DNA from: Burkholderiales bacterium
GTDB taxonomy: Bacteria > Pseudomonadota > Gammaproteobacteria > Burkholderiales > SG8-39
DNA length: 40,386 nt
Direction: 5' to 3'
NCBI GenBank assembly: GCA_020845995.1
Contig: JADLES010000070.1
Span: 1-40,386, forward strand
Below are positions 1 through 7,863 of this stretch, in pieces (position 1 is the first letter of the stretch; each line of letters opens with the position of its first letter). Both the position numbers and the translations under genes were made by a program. Under the pieces are notes generated by a model. That model was given only the letters and a program-made list of their open reading frames with translations, made no database searches and had not been told where the DNA came from.

Positions 1-966
1 CAGCGTCACCGGCGAGCCGACGCTCGCCGCGGGCAGCTCGGAAAGGTCCACGCACAGCATGTCCATGGAGACCCTGCCGACGAGGGCGGCGCGCGCGCCC
101 GCCACCAGCACCGGCGTCCCGGTGGGCGCGTGGCGCGGGTAGCCGTCGGCGTAGCCGCAGGCGATCACGCCGATGGTCATCTCCTGGGTCGCCTGGTAGC
201 TGTGGCCATAGCCGATCCACTCGCCTGGCTGCAGCCGCTGGATGGCGATGATCTCGGAAGCGAGCGTCATCACCGGCCGCAGGCCGATTTCGGCGGCGCT
301 CTTGAAGCCGAAAGGCGAGCAGCCGTAGAGCATGATCCCGGGCCGCACCCAGTCGGCCCGCGTTTCCTCAGGGTAGCGCAGCAGCGCCGCCGAATTGGCG
401 AGCGAGCAGGGCGCGTCGAACGGCTGCGCCAGCTCACGGAACCATTGCAGCTGCGCCGCCACGCCGTCTTCGCCGTCGGCGTCGGCGAAATGGGTCATCA
501 GCGTGACCGACTCCACGCCCGCGTGCGCTTCGAGCGCGTTCCAGGCAAGGCGGACGTTGTCCACCGTGAAGCCGAGCCGGTTCATGCCGCTGTTGATCTT
601 CAGGTAGGCCGGCAGCGCGCCCTCGAAGCGCGTCTTCTCCAGCATCTCCACCTGCTCGATGCTGTGGATCACGGGAGTGAGACGATATTTCGCGAGCAGC
701 TCGATGTCGGCGGGCTTGAAAAAGCCCTCCAGCATCAGGATCGGCCTGGCGACGCCGGCCTCGCGCAGCCGCAGCGCCTCTTCGAAATCGAGCACCGCGA
801 ACCCGTCCGCTTCGGCGAGCGCGCGCGCCGCGCGCGGCAGCCCGTGTCCGTAGGCGTTGGCCTTGAGCACCGCCCAGATCCTCGCCGGCCCGGCGTTGCG
901 GCGGGCGATGGCGAAGTTGCGCGCAAACGCCGCCGTGTCGATCGTCGCGCGGATGGGCCTGGACAT
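1..966 (-). CDS. alr: Alanine racemase, 3' end beyond window
   Basis: PLP enzyme interconverting L- and D-alanine for peptidoglycan, in the cytoplasm. The frame is open from the ATG at 966 to the window edge (322 codons; family members have about 360). The PLP lysine lies in AVLKANAYGHG (Lys35), the opposing catalytic tyrosine in GYGHSY (Tyr253), and the conserved SMDM segment is near the visible end. The gene is divergent from lplT with 62 bases between starts. A -10-like TATCCT ends 7 bases before the ATG and no Shine-Dalgarno is visible, so the transcript may be leaderless. Only the last few dozen residues are missing. The identification is secure. Confidence 0.96.
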   Translation of the reverse strand, partial: MSRPIRATIDTAAFARNFAIARRNAGPARIWAVLKANAYGHGLPRAARALAEADGFAVLDFEEALRLREAGVARPILMLEGFFKPADIELLAKYRLTPVIHSIEQVEMLEKTRFEGALPAYLKINSGMNRLGFTVDNVRLAWNALEAHAGVESVTLMTHFADADGEDGVAAQLQWFRELAQPFDAPCSLANSAALLRYPEETRADWVRPGIMLYGCSPFGFKSAAEIGLRPVMTLASEIIAIQRLQPGEWIGYGHSYQATQEMTIGVIACGYADGYPRHAPTGTPVLVAGARAALVGRVSMDMLCVDLSELPAASVGSPVTL

Positions 967-973
967 GGCGCGC

Positions 974-1002
974 AGGATACCCGTCGCGCGCGCAAAGGTC
1001 AT
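974..1002 (-). promoter_or_regulatory. Probable alr promoter
   Basis: On the minus strand, ATGACC (1002-997) resembles a -35 box (4 of 6 match TTGACA). It is followed after 17 bases by TATCCT (979-974), then 7 bases to the alr ATG. That spacing puts the transcript start at or next to the start codon. Read from sequence only. Confidence 0.45.
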
Positions 1003-1028
1003 CTCAGCGTGCTATAAGAGCCGCCGAA

Positions 1029-2315
1029 ATGGGTTCGGGCTTCTACATCATCATGGCGGCGCAGTTCTTTTCCTCGCTCGCCGACAATGCGCTGCTGGTG
1101 GCGGCCATCGCGCTGCTCATGCAGGCGGATTCGCCCAGCTGGCTGACGCCGTACCTGAAGTTTTTCTTCGTCATTTCCTACGTGGCGCTCGCGCCCTATG
1201 TAGGCGCGGTCGCCGACCGCCTGCCCAAGGGCAACGTGATGTTCATCGCCAACACCATCAAGATCGCCGGCTGCGCGCTGATGCTGTTCGAGGTCAACCC
1301 GCTTGCCGCCTACGCGCTAGTGGGGCTGGGCGCCGCCGCCTACTCGCCCGCCAAGTACGGCATCCTGACCGAGTACCTGCCGCATTCGAAGCTGGTCACC
1401 GCCAACGGCTGGATCGAGGGGCTGACGGTCGCCTCCATCATCCTCGGGGTCGTGCTCGGCGGCTTCCTGATCCGCGCCGGGACGGCCGACCTGCTGCTTC
1501 GCTTCGACCTGCCCTTCATCGAGACCAGCATCGACACCCCGCCCGAAGCCGCGCTGGCAATCATCATCGCGGTCTACGCCGTCGCCGCGGCCTTCAACCT
1601 GTTCATCCCGCGCACCAGCGTGGCGCTCAAGCCGCTGCCCGGCCATCCTGTCGACACGCTGCGCGACTTCCTGCGCTGCGTCGGCAGCCTCTGGCGCGAC
1701 AGGCTCGGCCAGATCTCGCTCGCGGTGACGACGCTGTTCTGGGGCGCGGGAGCGACGCTGCAGTTCATCGTCATCGACTGGTCGGCGGCCTCGCTGGGCT
1801 ACAACCTCTCGGACGCATCGCTGCTGCAGGGCGTGTGCGCCTTCGGCATCGCGGGCGGAGCGGTGCTCGCCTCGGTCACGGTTCGGCTCGACCACGCGGT
1901 CCGCGTCATTCCGCTCGGCATCGTCATGGGGCTGATCGTGATCCTGATGAACGCGGTGGACAGCATCTGGCTGGCCGTGCCGCTGATCGTGCTGATCGGC
2001 GCCTTGGCCGGTTTCTTCGTGGTGCCCATGAACGCGCTCCTGCAGCACCGCGGCCACCACCTGGTCGGCGCGGGACGCTCCATCGCGGTGCAGAACTTCA
2101 ACGAGAATGCCTCGATCCTGGTGATGATCGCGCTGTACTCCCTGCTGCTCGCTTCGGGCCTGTCGATCTACTGGGTGATCGGCGTCTTCGGCCTGTTCGT
2201 GGCCGGCACCATGAGCGTCGTCCAATGGTGGTTCCACCACAACCGTCGCCACCATGCCGAGCAGGTCGACAAGCTGCTCGCCTTCGCCCGCTCGGAGAGC
2301 GGTGGCCACGGCTAA
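1029..2315 (+). CDS. lplT: Lysophospholipid transporter LplT (MFS)
   Basis: Inner-membrane MFS protein that flips lysophospholipids inward for re-acylation. 428 aa, close to the family length of about 400, with roughly twelve hydrophobic segments. The N-terminus (MGSGFYIIMAAQFFSSLADN) and the loop VGAVADRLPKGNVMF are characteristic of LplT. The start is the ATG at 1029; TATAAG (1013-1018) sits 10 bases upstream, so any 5' leader is very short. In enterobacteria lplT is paired with aas (acyltransferase/acyl-ACP synthetase). No aas is adjacent here, although a PlsB-like acyltransferase lies 4 kb downstream. The stop overlaps the stop of the convergent uracil-DNA glycosylase by 4 bases. Confidence 0.93.
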   Translation: MGSGFYIIMAAQFFSSLADNALLVAAIALLMQADSPSWLTPYLKFFFVISYVALAPYVGAVADRLPKGNVMFIANTIKIAGCALMLFEVNPLAAYALVGLGAAAYSPAKYGILTEYLPHSKLVTANGWIEGLTVASIILGVVLGGFLIRAGTADLLLRFDLPFIETSIDTPPEAALAIIIAVYAVAAAFNLFIPRTSVALKPLPGHPVDTLRDFLRCVGSLWRDRLGQISLAVTTLFWGAGATLQFIVIDWSAASLGYNLSDASLLQGVCAFGIAGGAVLASVTVRLDHAVRVIPLGIVMGLIVILMNAVDSIWLAVPLIVLIGALAGFFVVPMNALLQHRGHHLVGAGRSIAVQNFNENASILVMIALYSLLLASGLSIYWVIGVFGLFVAGTMSVVQWWFHHNRRHHAEQVDKLLAFARSESGGHG

Positions 2316-2983
2316 CGCGCGGCAACCTCCTTCACCGCGAAGCGCAGATCTTCCCAGGCTTTCGCCTTGTCGGCCAGGTTGCGCAACAAATAAGCCGGGT
2401 GATAGGTGACGACGAGCGGCACCCCGGCGTAGCGATGTACCCTGCCGCGCAGACTCGCGATGCTCGCGTCGGTGCCGAGCAGCGCCTGCGCCGCGAAGCG
2501 CCCCATGGCGAGGATCAGCCGGGGCTGAATCAGGCCGATCTGGCGCAGAAGGTGCGGCAAGCACTTCGCCACTTCCTCCGGCTCCGGGTTGCGGTTGCCC
2601 GGCGGCCGGCACTTGAGCACGTTGGCGATGTATACCTTGTCGCCGCGGGCGAGCGAAACCGCCGCCAGCATGCTGTCGAGCAGCTTGCCCGCCTGCCCCA
2701 CGAACGGCTCGCCCAGGCGGTCCTCTTCGGCGCCCGGTGCCTCTCCGACCAGCAGCCATTCGGCCTGCTCGTCGCCCACGCCGAAGACGGTCTGCCGGCA
2801 GCCGGCGCGCAGCTTGCAGTCGGTGCAGCCGGCGACTTTCGCCTTCAGCCGCGCCCAGTCCATCCGCGCGATCTCCGCCATCGGCGCCCGCGCCTCCGGC
2901 GGCTCCTGCGCGGACGGGGCGGAACGCAGCTTCCAGACCGGCGCAAGACCCATCTCTTCGAGGATTTCGCTGCGCCGGCTCAT
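2312..2983 (-). CDS. Uracil-DNA glycosylase, family 4/5 (Fe-S)
   Basis: Removes uracil from DNA to start base-excision repair. 223 aa. Family 4 signatures: four cysteines that can hold a 4Fe-4S cluster (CTDC near residue 53, then LKCRPP and the C of CLPHL), the active-site motif GEAPGAEED, and the C-terminal motif TYHPAYLLR. The first ~45 residues are a poorly conserved extension common in proteobacterial members related to the phage SPO1 polymerase N-terminal domain. The start overlaps the end of rimI by 4 bases, so tsaB-rimI-UDG is one minus-strand operon, an arrangement common in betaproteobacteria. Confidence 0.93.
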   Translation of the reverse strand: MSRRSEILEEMGLAPVWKLRSAPSAQEPPEARAPMAEIARMDWARLKAKVAGCTDCKLRAGCRQTVFGVGDEQAEWLLVGEAPGAEEDRLGEPFVGQAGKLLDSMLAAVSLARGDKVYIANVLKCRPPGNRNPEPEEVAKCLPHLLRQIGLIQPRLILAMGRFAAQALLGTDASIASLRGRVHRYAGVPLVVTYHPAYLLRNLADKAKAWEDLRFAVKEVAAR

Positions 2984-3441
2984 AGCGCGCGCATGAGCAC
3001 CAGCGCATCCTCGCGCCCGCCCCGCGCCGGGTAGTAGTCGCGGCGCACCGCGACCTGGCGGAAGCCGAAGCGGTCGTAGAGCGCCTTCGCGCCCGCGTTG
3101 GTGGGCCGCACTTCGAGGAACAGCTGCCGCGCACCGTCCGTGCCCGCCATGCGCATCGCCTCAGCGAGCAGCACGCTGCCATGACCCTGCCGCTGATGGC
3201 GGGCCGCCACCGAGAGGTTGAGCAGATGCCCCTCGCCTGCCGCGACCGTCAGGATGAAATAGCCGATCAGTTCCGCGCCGCCGGTCCAGGTGTGGCACCG
3301 GTAGCCGGCGCCCAGCGAGTCGGCGAAGTTGCCGCGCGTCCAGGGATGCGAATAGATGGCGTTCTCAATCGCCAGCACCCCGGCAAGGTCCGCCTCGCGC
3401 ATCGGCGCGAGCCGCGGCTCGTACCTGAGAACCGCGCTCAC
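2980..3441 (-). CDS. rimI: Ribosomal protein S18 alanine N-acetyltransferase RimI
   Basis: GNAT-fold enzyme acetylating the N-terminal alanine of ribosomal protein S18. 153 aa, the usual length. Visible are the substrate loop IYSHPWTRGNFADS and the acetyl-CoA pyrophosphate loop RHQRQGHGSVLL (R/Q-x-x-G-x-G/A pattern), followed by LEVRPTNAGAKALYDRFGF, all typical of RimI. I chose the GTG at 3441 because it forms a GTGA overlap with the tsaB stop; an upstream extension in this frame would run through tsaB. The tsaB-rimI pairing is widespread in proteobacteria and supports both names. Confidence 0.93.
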   Translation of the reverse strand: MSAVLRYEPRLAPMREADLAGVLAIENAIYSHPWTRGNFADSLGAGYRCHTWTGGAELIGYFILTVAAGEGHLLNLSVAARHQRQGHGSVLLAEAMRMAGTDGARQLFLEVRPTNAGAKALYDRFGFRQVAVRRDYYPARGGREDALVLMRAL

Positions 3442-4121
3442 CGTCCCGCGCGCGCCCTGGCGCGCCCTGCGATCCGCTCCGCCTCGGTATCGGCGACCTT
3501 GTCGCGGATGTAGACCGGCAGCGCGAGCGCCGCGTCCACGCCCTCTCCGGCCGCGAGCCGCGGCGCCGCAAGGCGTGCCACCGCGAGCGCCGTCGGGTGC
3601 ACTTCGGGCATCACCCTGGCAAGCCCCATCGGCCCGTGGACGGCAAACCCGTTCCCGCAGCCGACCCAGCCGGTACCGGGCGGCCGCGGCAGCGCGGCGG
3701 GCGGCGCGCACAGCGCGGGCATGACCTCGCGCCAGCCCTCGTCGCCTCGCTCGTACGCCGCGCAGTACACCTCGCCCATGCGCGCATCCAGGCAGGCGAG
3801 CACGCGCGCTCCTCCGGACTCCTCCGCGATCGCCTCCAGCGTGCAGACGCCGAGCGCCGGGATGCCGCGCGCTTGCGCGATGCCTTGCGCGATACCGCAG
3901 GCGATGCGCAAGCCCGTGAACGACCCCGGCCCGGCGCCGAACGCCACGGCGCCGAGATCGGACGCGGCGACGCCCTTCATGGCGAACAGTTGTTCGAGCA
4001 TCGGCAGCGCCCGCTCCGAATGCCGGCTGCCGACAGCCTCTTCGATGCTGGCGATTTCCCCATCGATCCAGAGCGCGACCGAACACCATTCGGTGGAGGT
4101 CTCGAAGGCGGCGAAGCGCAT
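3438..4121 (-). CDS. tsaB: tRNA threonylcarbamoyladenosine protein TsaB
   Basis: Non-catalytic partner of TsaD in making t6A37 of ANN-decoding tRNAs. 227 aa, normal length. Hallmarks are the N-terminal ASKHA strand (RFAAFETST), the peptide GPGSFTGLRI, and DARMGEVYCA. First gene of the tsaB-rimI-UDG operon. A minus-strand TAGAAT box (4132-4127) ends only 5 bases before the ATG and there is no Shine-Dalgarno. It lies back to back with the promoter of the divergent dehydrogenase. Confidence 0.94.
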   Translation of the reverse strand: MRFAAFETSTEWCSVALWIDGEIASIEEAVGSRHSERALPMLEQLFAMKGVAASDLGAVAFGAGPGSFTGLRIACGIAQGIAQARGIPALGVCTLEAIAEESGGARVLACLDARMGEVYCAAYERGDEGWREVMPALCAPPAALPRPPGTGWVGCGNGFAVHGPMGLARVMPEVHPTALAVARLAAPRLAAGEGVDAALALPVYIRDKVADTEAERIAGRARARAGR

Positions 4122-4126
4122 GCCGC

Positions 4127-4140
4127 ATTCTAGCTATACT
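4127..4140. promoter_or_regulatory. Divergent -10 boxes for tsaB and dehydrogenase
   Basis: Only 26 bases separate the two divergent start codons. They contain TAGAAT on the minus strand (4132-4127, 5 bases from the tsaB ATG) and TATACT on the plus strand (4135-4140, 7 bases from the dehydrogenase ATG). There is no room for a conventional leader with a ribosome-binding site on either side, so both transcripts are predicted to be leaderless or nearly so. No good -35 match is seen for either. Confidence 0.4.
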
Positions 4141-4147
4141 GGCCGCC

Positions 4148-5227
4148 ATGACCGAACACCGAATCGCGGTGATCCCGGGCGACGGCATCGGCCGCGAAGT
4201 GATGCCCGAAGGCGTGCGCGTCATGGAGGCCGCCGCCGCGCGCCATGGCCTGCGCCTGAAGTGGCAGGAGTTTCCCTGGAGCTGCGACTGGTACCGGGCG
4301 CATGGCAGGATGTGCCCGGAGGACGCGCCGCAGGTCCTGCGCGCGTTCGACGCGATCTACTTCGGCGCCGTGGGCAATCCGGCGATCGTGCCCGATCACG
4401 TTTCCGTCTGGGGCCTGTTGATCAACTTCCGGCGCTGGTTCGACCTGTACGTGAACCTGCGGCCGGTGCGTCTCTTCGACGGCCTGCCCTGCCCGCTCGC
4501 CGGCAGGAAGCCCGGCGATATCGATTACTGCGTGATTCGGGAAAACACGGAAGGGGAATACGGCGGTATCGGCGGCAGAGCTTTTGAGAATTCGGAAAAT
4601 GAAATCGTCATGCAACAGTCCGTGTTCACGCGGCGCGGCGTGGATCGCATCATGAAGTACGCCTTCGAACTGGCGCGCACGCGCAGGCGGCACGTCACGA
4701 GCTGCACCAAGTCGAACGGCATTTCGATCACCATGCCCTACTGGGACGAGCGTTTCGCGGAGATGAAGAAGCGGTACCCGGAGGTGCGCGCCGACCAGTA
4801 CCACGTCGACGGCCTGTCCATTCAGATGGTGCTCAATCCCGACCGCTTCGACGTCATCGTCGCTTCCAACCTCTTCGGCGACATCCTTTCCGACCTCGGC
4901 CCGGCGACCGCCGGCACCATCGGCATCGCGCCCTCGGGCAACATCAATCCGGAGCGGACCGCCCCGTCCATCTTCGAGCCGGTGCACGGCTCGGCCCCGG
5001 ACATCGCCGGCCGCAAGATCGCCAACCCGATCGGCCAGATCTGGTCCGGCGCGCTGATGCTCGAACACCTCGGCCATCCCGAAGCCGCGGCCGATATCGT
5101 GCGCGCGATTGAAAAGGTGCTGATGGACGGCCCCCGTACGCCAGACATGCAGGGAAGGGCCACGACCCCGGAGGTTGGCGCCGCGGTCGCCGAGGCGGTG
5201 CGCGCCCTCGCGCGCAAGGCCGCCTGA
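4148..5227 (+). CDS. Tartrate dehydrogenase / D-malate dehydrogenase (decarboxylating) family
   Basis: NAD-dependent beta-decarboxylating dehydrogenase of the isocitrate/isopropylmalate dehydrogenase superfamily, 359 aa. GDGIG near residue 12 and ENTEGEYGGIGGR match the tartrate/D-malate (TtuC/DmlA) branch better than LeuB; the C-terminal EPVHGSAPDIAGRKIANP is the shared dinucleotide-binding segment. Conserved acidic metal ligands lie in VDGLSIQMV and SNLFGDILSDL. Likely reaction: oxidation and decarboxylation of D-malate or (meso-)tartrate, or epimer handling. It stands alone, without tartrate transporters beside it, so the true substrate is open. It converges on the protease gene. Confidence 0.88.
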   Translation: MTEHRIAVIPGDGIGREVMPEGVRVMEAAAARHGLRLKWQEFPWSCDWYRAHGRMCPEDAPQVLRAFDAIYFGAVGNPAIVPDHVSVWGLLINFRRWFDLYVNLRPVRLFDGLPCPLAGRKPGDIDYCVIRENTEGEYGGIGGRAFENSENEIVMQQSVFTRRGVDRIMKYAFELARTRRRHVTSCTKSNGISITMPYWDERFAEMKKRYPEVRADQYHVDGLSIQMVLNPDRFDVIVASNLFGDILSDLGPATAGTIGIAPSGNINPERTAPSIFEPVHGSAPDIAGRKIANPIGQIWSGALMLEHLGHPEAAADIVRAIEKVLMDGPRTPDMQGRATTPEVGAAVAEAVRALARKAA

Positions 5228-5231
5228 GACC

Positions 5232-6335
5232 TCAGTTCGCGGCCGCCAGCCGGATCCGCAGCTCGACGGTCTTCCCGGCGCGCAGCAGCGCGACCGTGAC
5301 GGTGTCGCCGGGCTGGTGCGCTTCGAGCACCTCGAGCACGTCGTCGAGCGACGCCACCGGCCTGCCGTCGATGGCGATGACGAGGTCGCCGACGATGATG
5401 TCGCCGCCGCGGCCGCGCCGGAACGGCGTGATGCCCGCCGCCGCCGCCGGGCTGCCGGGCGTTACCCCCAGCACCGCGACGCCCTTGGGCAGGCGCAGCG
5501 CGGCGTGGAATTGCGCCGAACCGGTCTGGATGCCCAGCGCCGGACGCGTGAACTTGCCGTCGCGGATAAGGCGCGGCACGACGCGGTTCACCTCGTCCAC
5601 GGGAATCGCGAAGCCGATGCCCGCCGAGGCGCCCGAAGGGCTGAAGATCGCGGTGTTGACACCGATCAGCCGGCCCGCCGAGTCGAGCAGCGGCCCGCCC
5701 GAGTTGCCCGGATTGATCGCGGCGTCGGTCTGGATCACGCCGCGGATCCTGCGGTCGTTGACCGAGTCGATTTCGCGGTTGAGCGCGCTGATGATGCCGG
5801 TCGTGAGGGTCTGGTCGAGCCCGAACGGATTGCCGATCGCGTACACCTTCTGCCCGACCTGCAGGTCGCGGCTGGTGCCGAGGAGCACCGGCTTGAGCTT
5901 GTCGCGCGGCGCATCGATGCGCAGCACAGCGAGGTCGCGGTCGGGAAACGCCCCCACCAGCGTCGCCGGCCACTGCGACTGGTCGGCAAGCGTGACGCGC
6001 GCGCCGCTCGCGCCCTGGATGACGTGATAGTTCGTCACCACGTGACCGCGCTCGTCCCAGAGGAAGCCGCTGCCCGTGCCGCGCGGCACCTGCATCACGT
6101 TCATCGAGAACAGGTCGCGCGCCGTCTCGATGGTGGTGATGTGCACGGTCGCGGGCGACACGGCGCGGAACACCGCGATGTGGCGCTGCTCCTCCTCGGC
6201 GAGCGCGCCGCGCGGGGCGACCGCCCGCGGCTCGGCCCCGGGTCGCGGCTTGGCCGGCGCCTGCGCCAGCGCGCCGGACAGCCATGCGAGCGCGCACAGT
6301 GCGATCGCGCGCGCGAGCCAAGGATATTCCTGCAC
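5232..6335 (-). CDS. Periplasmic trypsin-like serine protease with PDZ domain (HtrA/Deg-like)
   Basis: 367 aa with an N-terminal signal sequence (hydrophobic, ending ALAQA near residue 26), a trypsin-like domain (~50-245) and one PDZ domain (~265-360). The catalytic triad is readable: His104 in NYHVI, Asp134 in PDRDLAVL, Ser212 in PGNSGGPL. A single PDZ resembles DegS/HhoB rather than two-PDZ DegP. The cleavable-looking signal suggests a soluble periplasmic enzyme acting on misfolded or regulatory substrates. The start is GTG at 6335; TAGGAT (6347-6342) ends 6 bases upstream, so the transcript may be leaderless. No rseA/rseB genes are nearby. Confidence 0.92.
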   Translation of the reverse strand: MQEYPWLARAIALCALAWLSGALAQAPAKPRPGAEPRAVAPRGALAEEEQRHIAVFRAVSPATVHITTIETARDLFSMNVMQVPRGTGSGFLWDERGHVVTNYHVIQGASGARVTLADQSQWPATLVGAFPDRDLAVLRIDAPRDKLKPVLLGTSRDLQVGQKVYAIGNPFGLDQTLTTGIISALNREIDSVNDRRIRGVIQTDAAINPGNSGGPLLDSAGRLIGVNTAIFSPSGASAGIGFAIPVDEVNRVVPRLIRDGKFTRPALGIQTGSAQFHAALRLPKGVAVLGVTPGSPAAAAGITPFRRGRGGDIIVGDLVIAIDGRPVASLDDVLEVLEAHQPGDTVTVALLRAGKTVELRIRLAAAN

Positions 6336-6341
6336 GCCGAA

Positions 6342-6347
6342 ATCCTA
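6342..6347 (-). promoter_or_regulatory. -10-like box of the Deg protease gene
   Basis: TAGGAT on the minus strand, 6 bases before the GTG start of the protease gene, without a Shine-Dalgarno in between. No convincing -35 element at 16-18 bases. Confidence 0.3.
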
Positions 6348-6446
6348 CCGGATCGCATTGATTCCGGGCGGGCGATCGCGTCCATCGACCGGAGCCGGAG
6401 ACGCTGCCGCGGGACGGGCGCGGTAGACTAGCCCGCAGGGGAGATA

Positions 6447-7853
6447 ATGGAATCGGTATCGGTCCCGCTGTGGCTCGCGGTGCTTGGCGGCGTGCTGGCC
6501 GCCTGGGCCGCCTATGACAAGCTGCTCATGCCCGCGCTGCGCTGGTTCGTGGCCGGCCGCGCCAACGTCGTGCTGGAGGACGTGTCGACCCGGCTGCGGA
6601 TCGGCATCCGCCCGTTCCAGCGCACGCGCCGTCAGATCCTCATCCACCGCCTGCTCGGCGACCCGAAGGTGCAGGCAGCCGTCGAGCAGTACGCGAAGCA
6701 GAACAAGGTCCCGATGCCCGAGGTCTTCCGGACGGTCGAAGGCTACGCGCGCGAGATCGTGCCCGCGTTCAACGCCTACCTCTACTTTCGCATCGGCTAC
6801 TGGCTCGGCCGCAAGGTCGCGCAGGGCCTGTACCGCGTGCGCCTCGGCTTCGTCGATTCCGAGGCGTTGAAGAAGGTGGCCGAGAACGCCACGGTGGTGT
6901 TCGTCATGAACCACCGCTCCAACATGGATTACATCCTCGCCGGCTACCTGGCCGCCGAGCAGGCGGCGCTTTCCTACGCGGTCGGCGAATGGGCGCGCCT
7001 GTGGCCGCTGTCGGCGCTGATCCGCTCGATGGGCGCCTACTTCGTGCGGCGCAACTCGAAGGACGAGCTCTACCGGCGCGTGCTCGAGCGCTACATCGCG
7101 ATGGCGACGCAGGCGGGCGTGCCGCAGGCGGTGTTCCCGGAAGGCGGCTTGACGCGCGACGGGCTGATGCGCGAGCCGCGCCTGGGCGTCGTCGACTACA
7201 TGCTGCGCGGGTTCTGGCTGGACGGTCAGCGCGACCTCGTGTTCGTGCCGCTCGGCCTGAACTACGACCGGGTGCTCGAGGACCGCACGCTGCTGCTCTC
7301 CGCGAACCCGGATGCGCGCGGGCCGAGCCGGTTCTGGGCGATCTGGAACACGCTCGGCTTCGCCGCCAACAACCTGCGGCTGATGCTGAAGAGCGACTGG
7401 CACCGCTTCGGCTACGCCTGCGTCAACTTCGGCGCGCCCGTATCCATGAAGGACTACTGCACGCTGCGCGGCCTGGACTTCCAGAAGCTCTCGGGCGAGG
7501 CGCGCAAGCTCGCCATCGCGGAGCTGGGCAAGCACCTCATGGCGCGCGTGGGCGCCATCGTGCCCGTGGTGCCGGTGCCGCTCATCGCCTGGGTGCTGCT
7601 CGGCCGCGAGCTGAAGCCGATCTCGGAGCTCGAGCTGAAGTCGGCCGTGGAGACGCTGATCGGGAAGATCGAGTCCGCGGGCGGGCATGTCTATATCCCG
7701 CGCAAGGATCTCGACTATGCCGTGACGGTGGGCCTGCGCATGCTGCTGCTGCGGCGCCTGGTCGAAGAGCGGGACGGCCTGTTCGCGGGCCACGCGCCGG
7801 AGCTGCCGCTGCTGCGCTACTACGCGAACTCGATCGCGCACCTTTTGCGATAG
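6447..7853 (+). CDS. PlsB-like glycerol-phosphate acyltransferase
   Basis: 468 aa, far shorter than E. coli PlsB (about 800), but the acyltransferase core is complete. The HX4D catalytic motif is NHRSNMD (His156, Asp161), the substrate motif is FPEGGLTRDG (~230-239), and VPLGLN follows. One N-terminal hydrophobic segment (~5-30) should anchor it to the inner membrane. Likely role: acylation of glycerol-3-phosphate or a lysophospholipid in phospholipid synthesis. A good Shine-Dalgarno (GGGGAG) precedes the ATG and TAGACT (6424-6429) could be its -10. The short length and lack of a PlsB C-terminal domain mean 1-acyl-glycerol-phosphate acyltransferase activity is also possible. Confidence 0.85.
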   Translation: MESVSVPLWLAVLGGVLAAWAAYDKLLMPALRWFVAGRANVVLEDVSTRLRIGIRPFQRTRRQILIHRLLGDPKVQAAVEQYAKQNKVPMPEVFRTVEGYAREIVPAFNAYLYFRIGYWLGRKVAQGLYRVRLGFVDSEALKKVAENATVVFVMNHRSNMDYILAGYLAAEQAALSYAVGEWARLWPLSALIRSMGAYFVRRNSKDELYRRVLERYIAMATQAGVPQAVFPEGGLTRDGLMREPRLGVVDYMLRGFWLDGQRDLVFVPLGLNYDRVLEDRTLLLSANPDARGPSRFWAIWNTLGFAANNLRLMLKSDWHRFGYACVNFGAPVSMKDYCTLRGLDFQKLSGEARKLAIAELGKHLMARVGAIVPVVPVPLIAWVLLGRELKPISELELKSAVETLIGKIESAGGHVYIPRKDLDYAVTVGLRMLLLRRLVEERDGLFAGHAPELPLLRYYANSIAHLLR

Positions 7854-7863
7854 CATTCCGCGC

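Noticed and set aside
1317..3182. 621-codon open frame on the minus strand across lplT
   Set aside because: It is antisense to the well-supported lplT and part of the glycosylase gene; its translation is Arg/Ala/Gly/His-rich with no family motif, typical of a GC-rich shadow frame.
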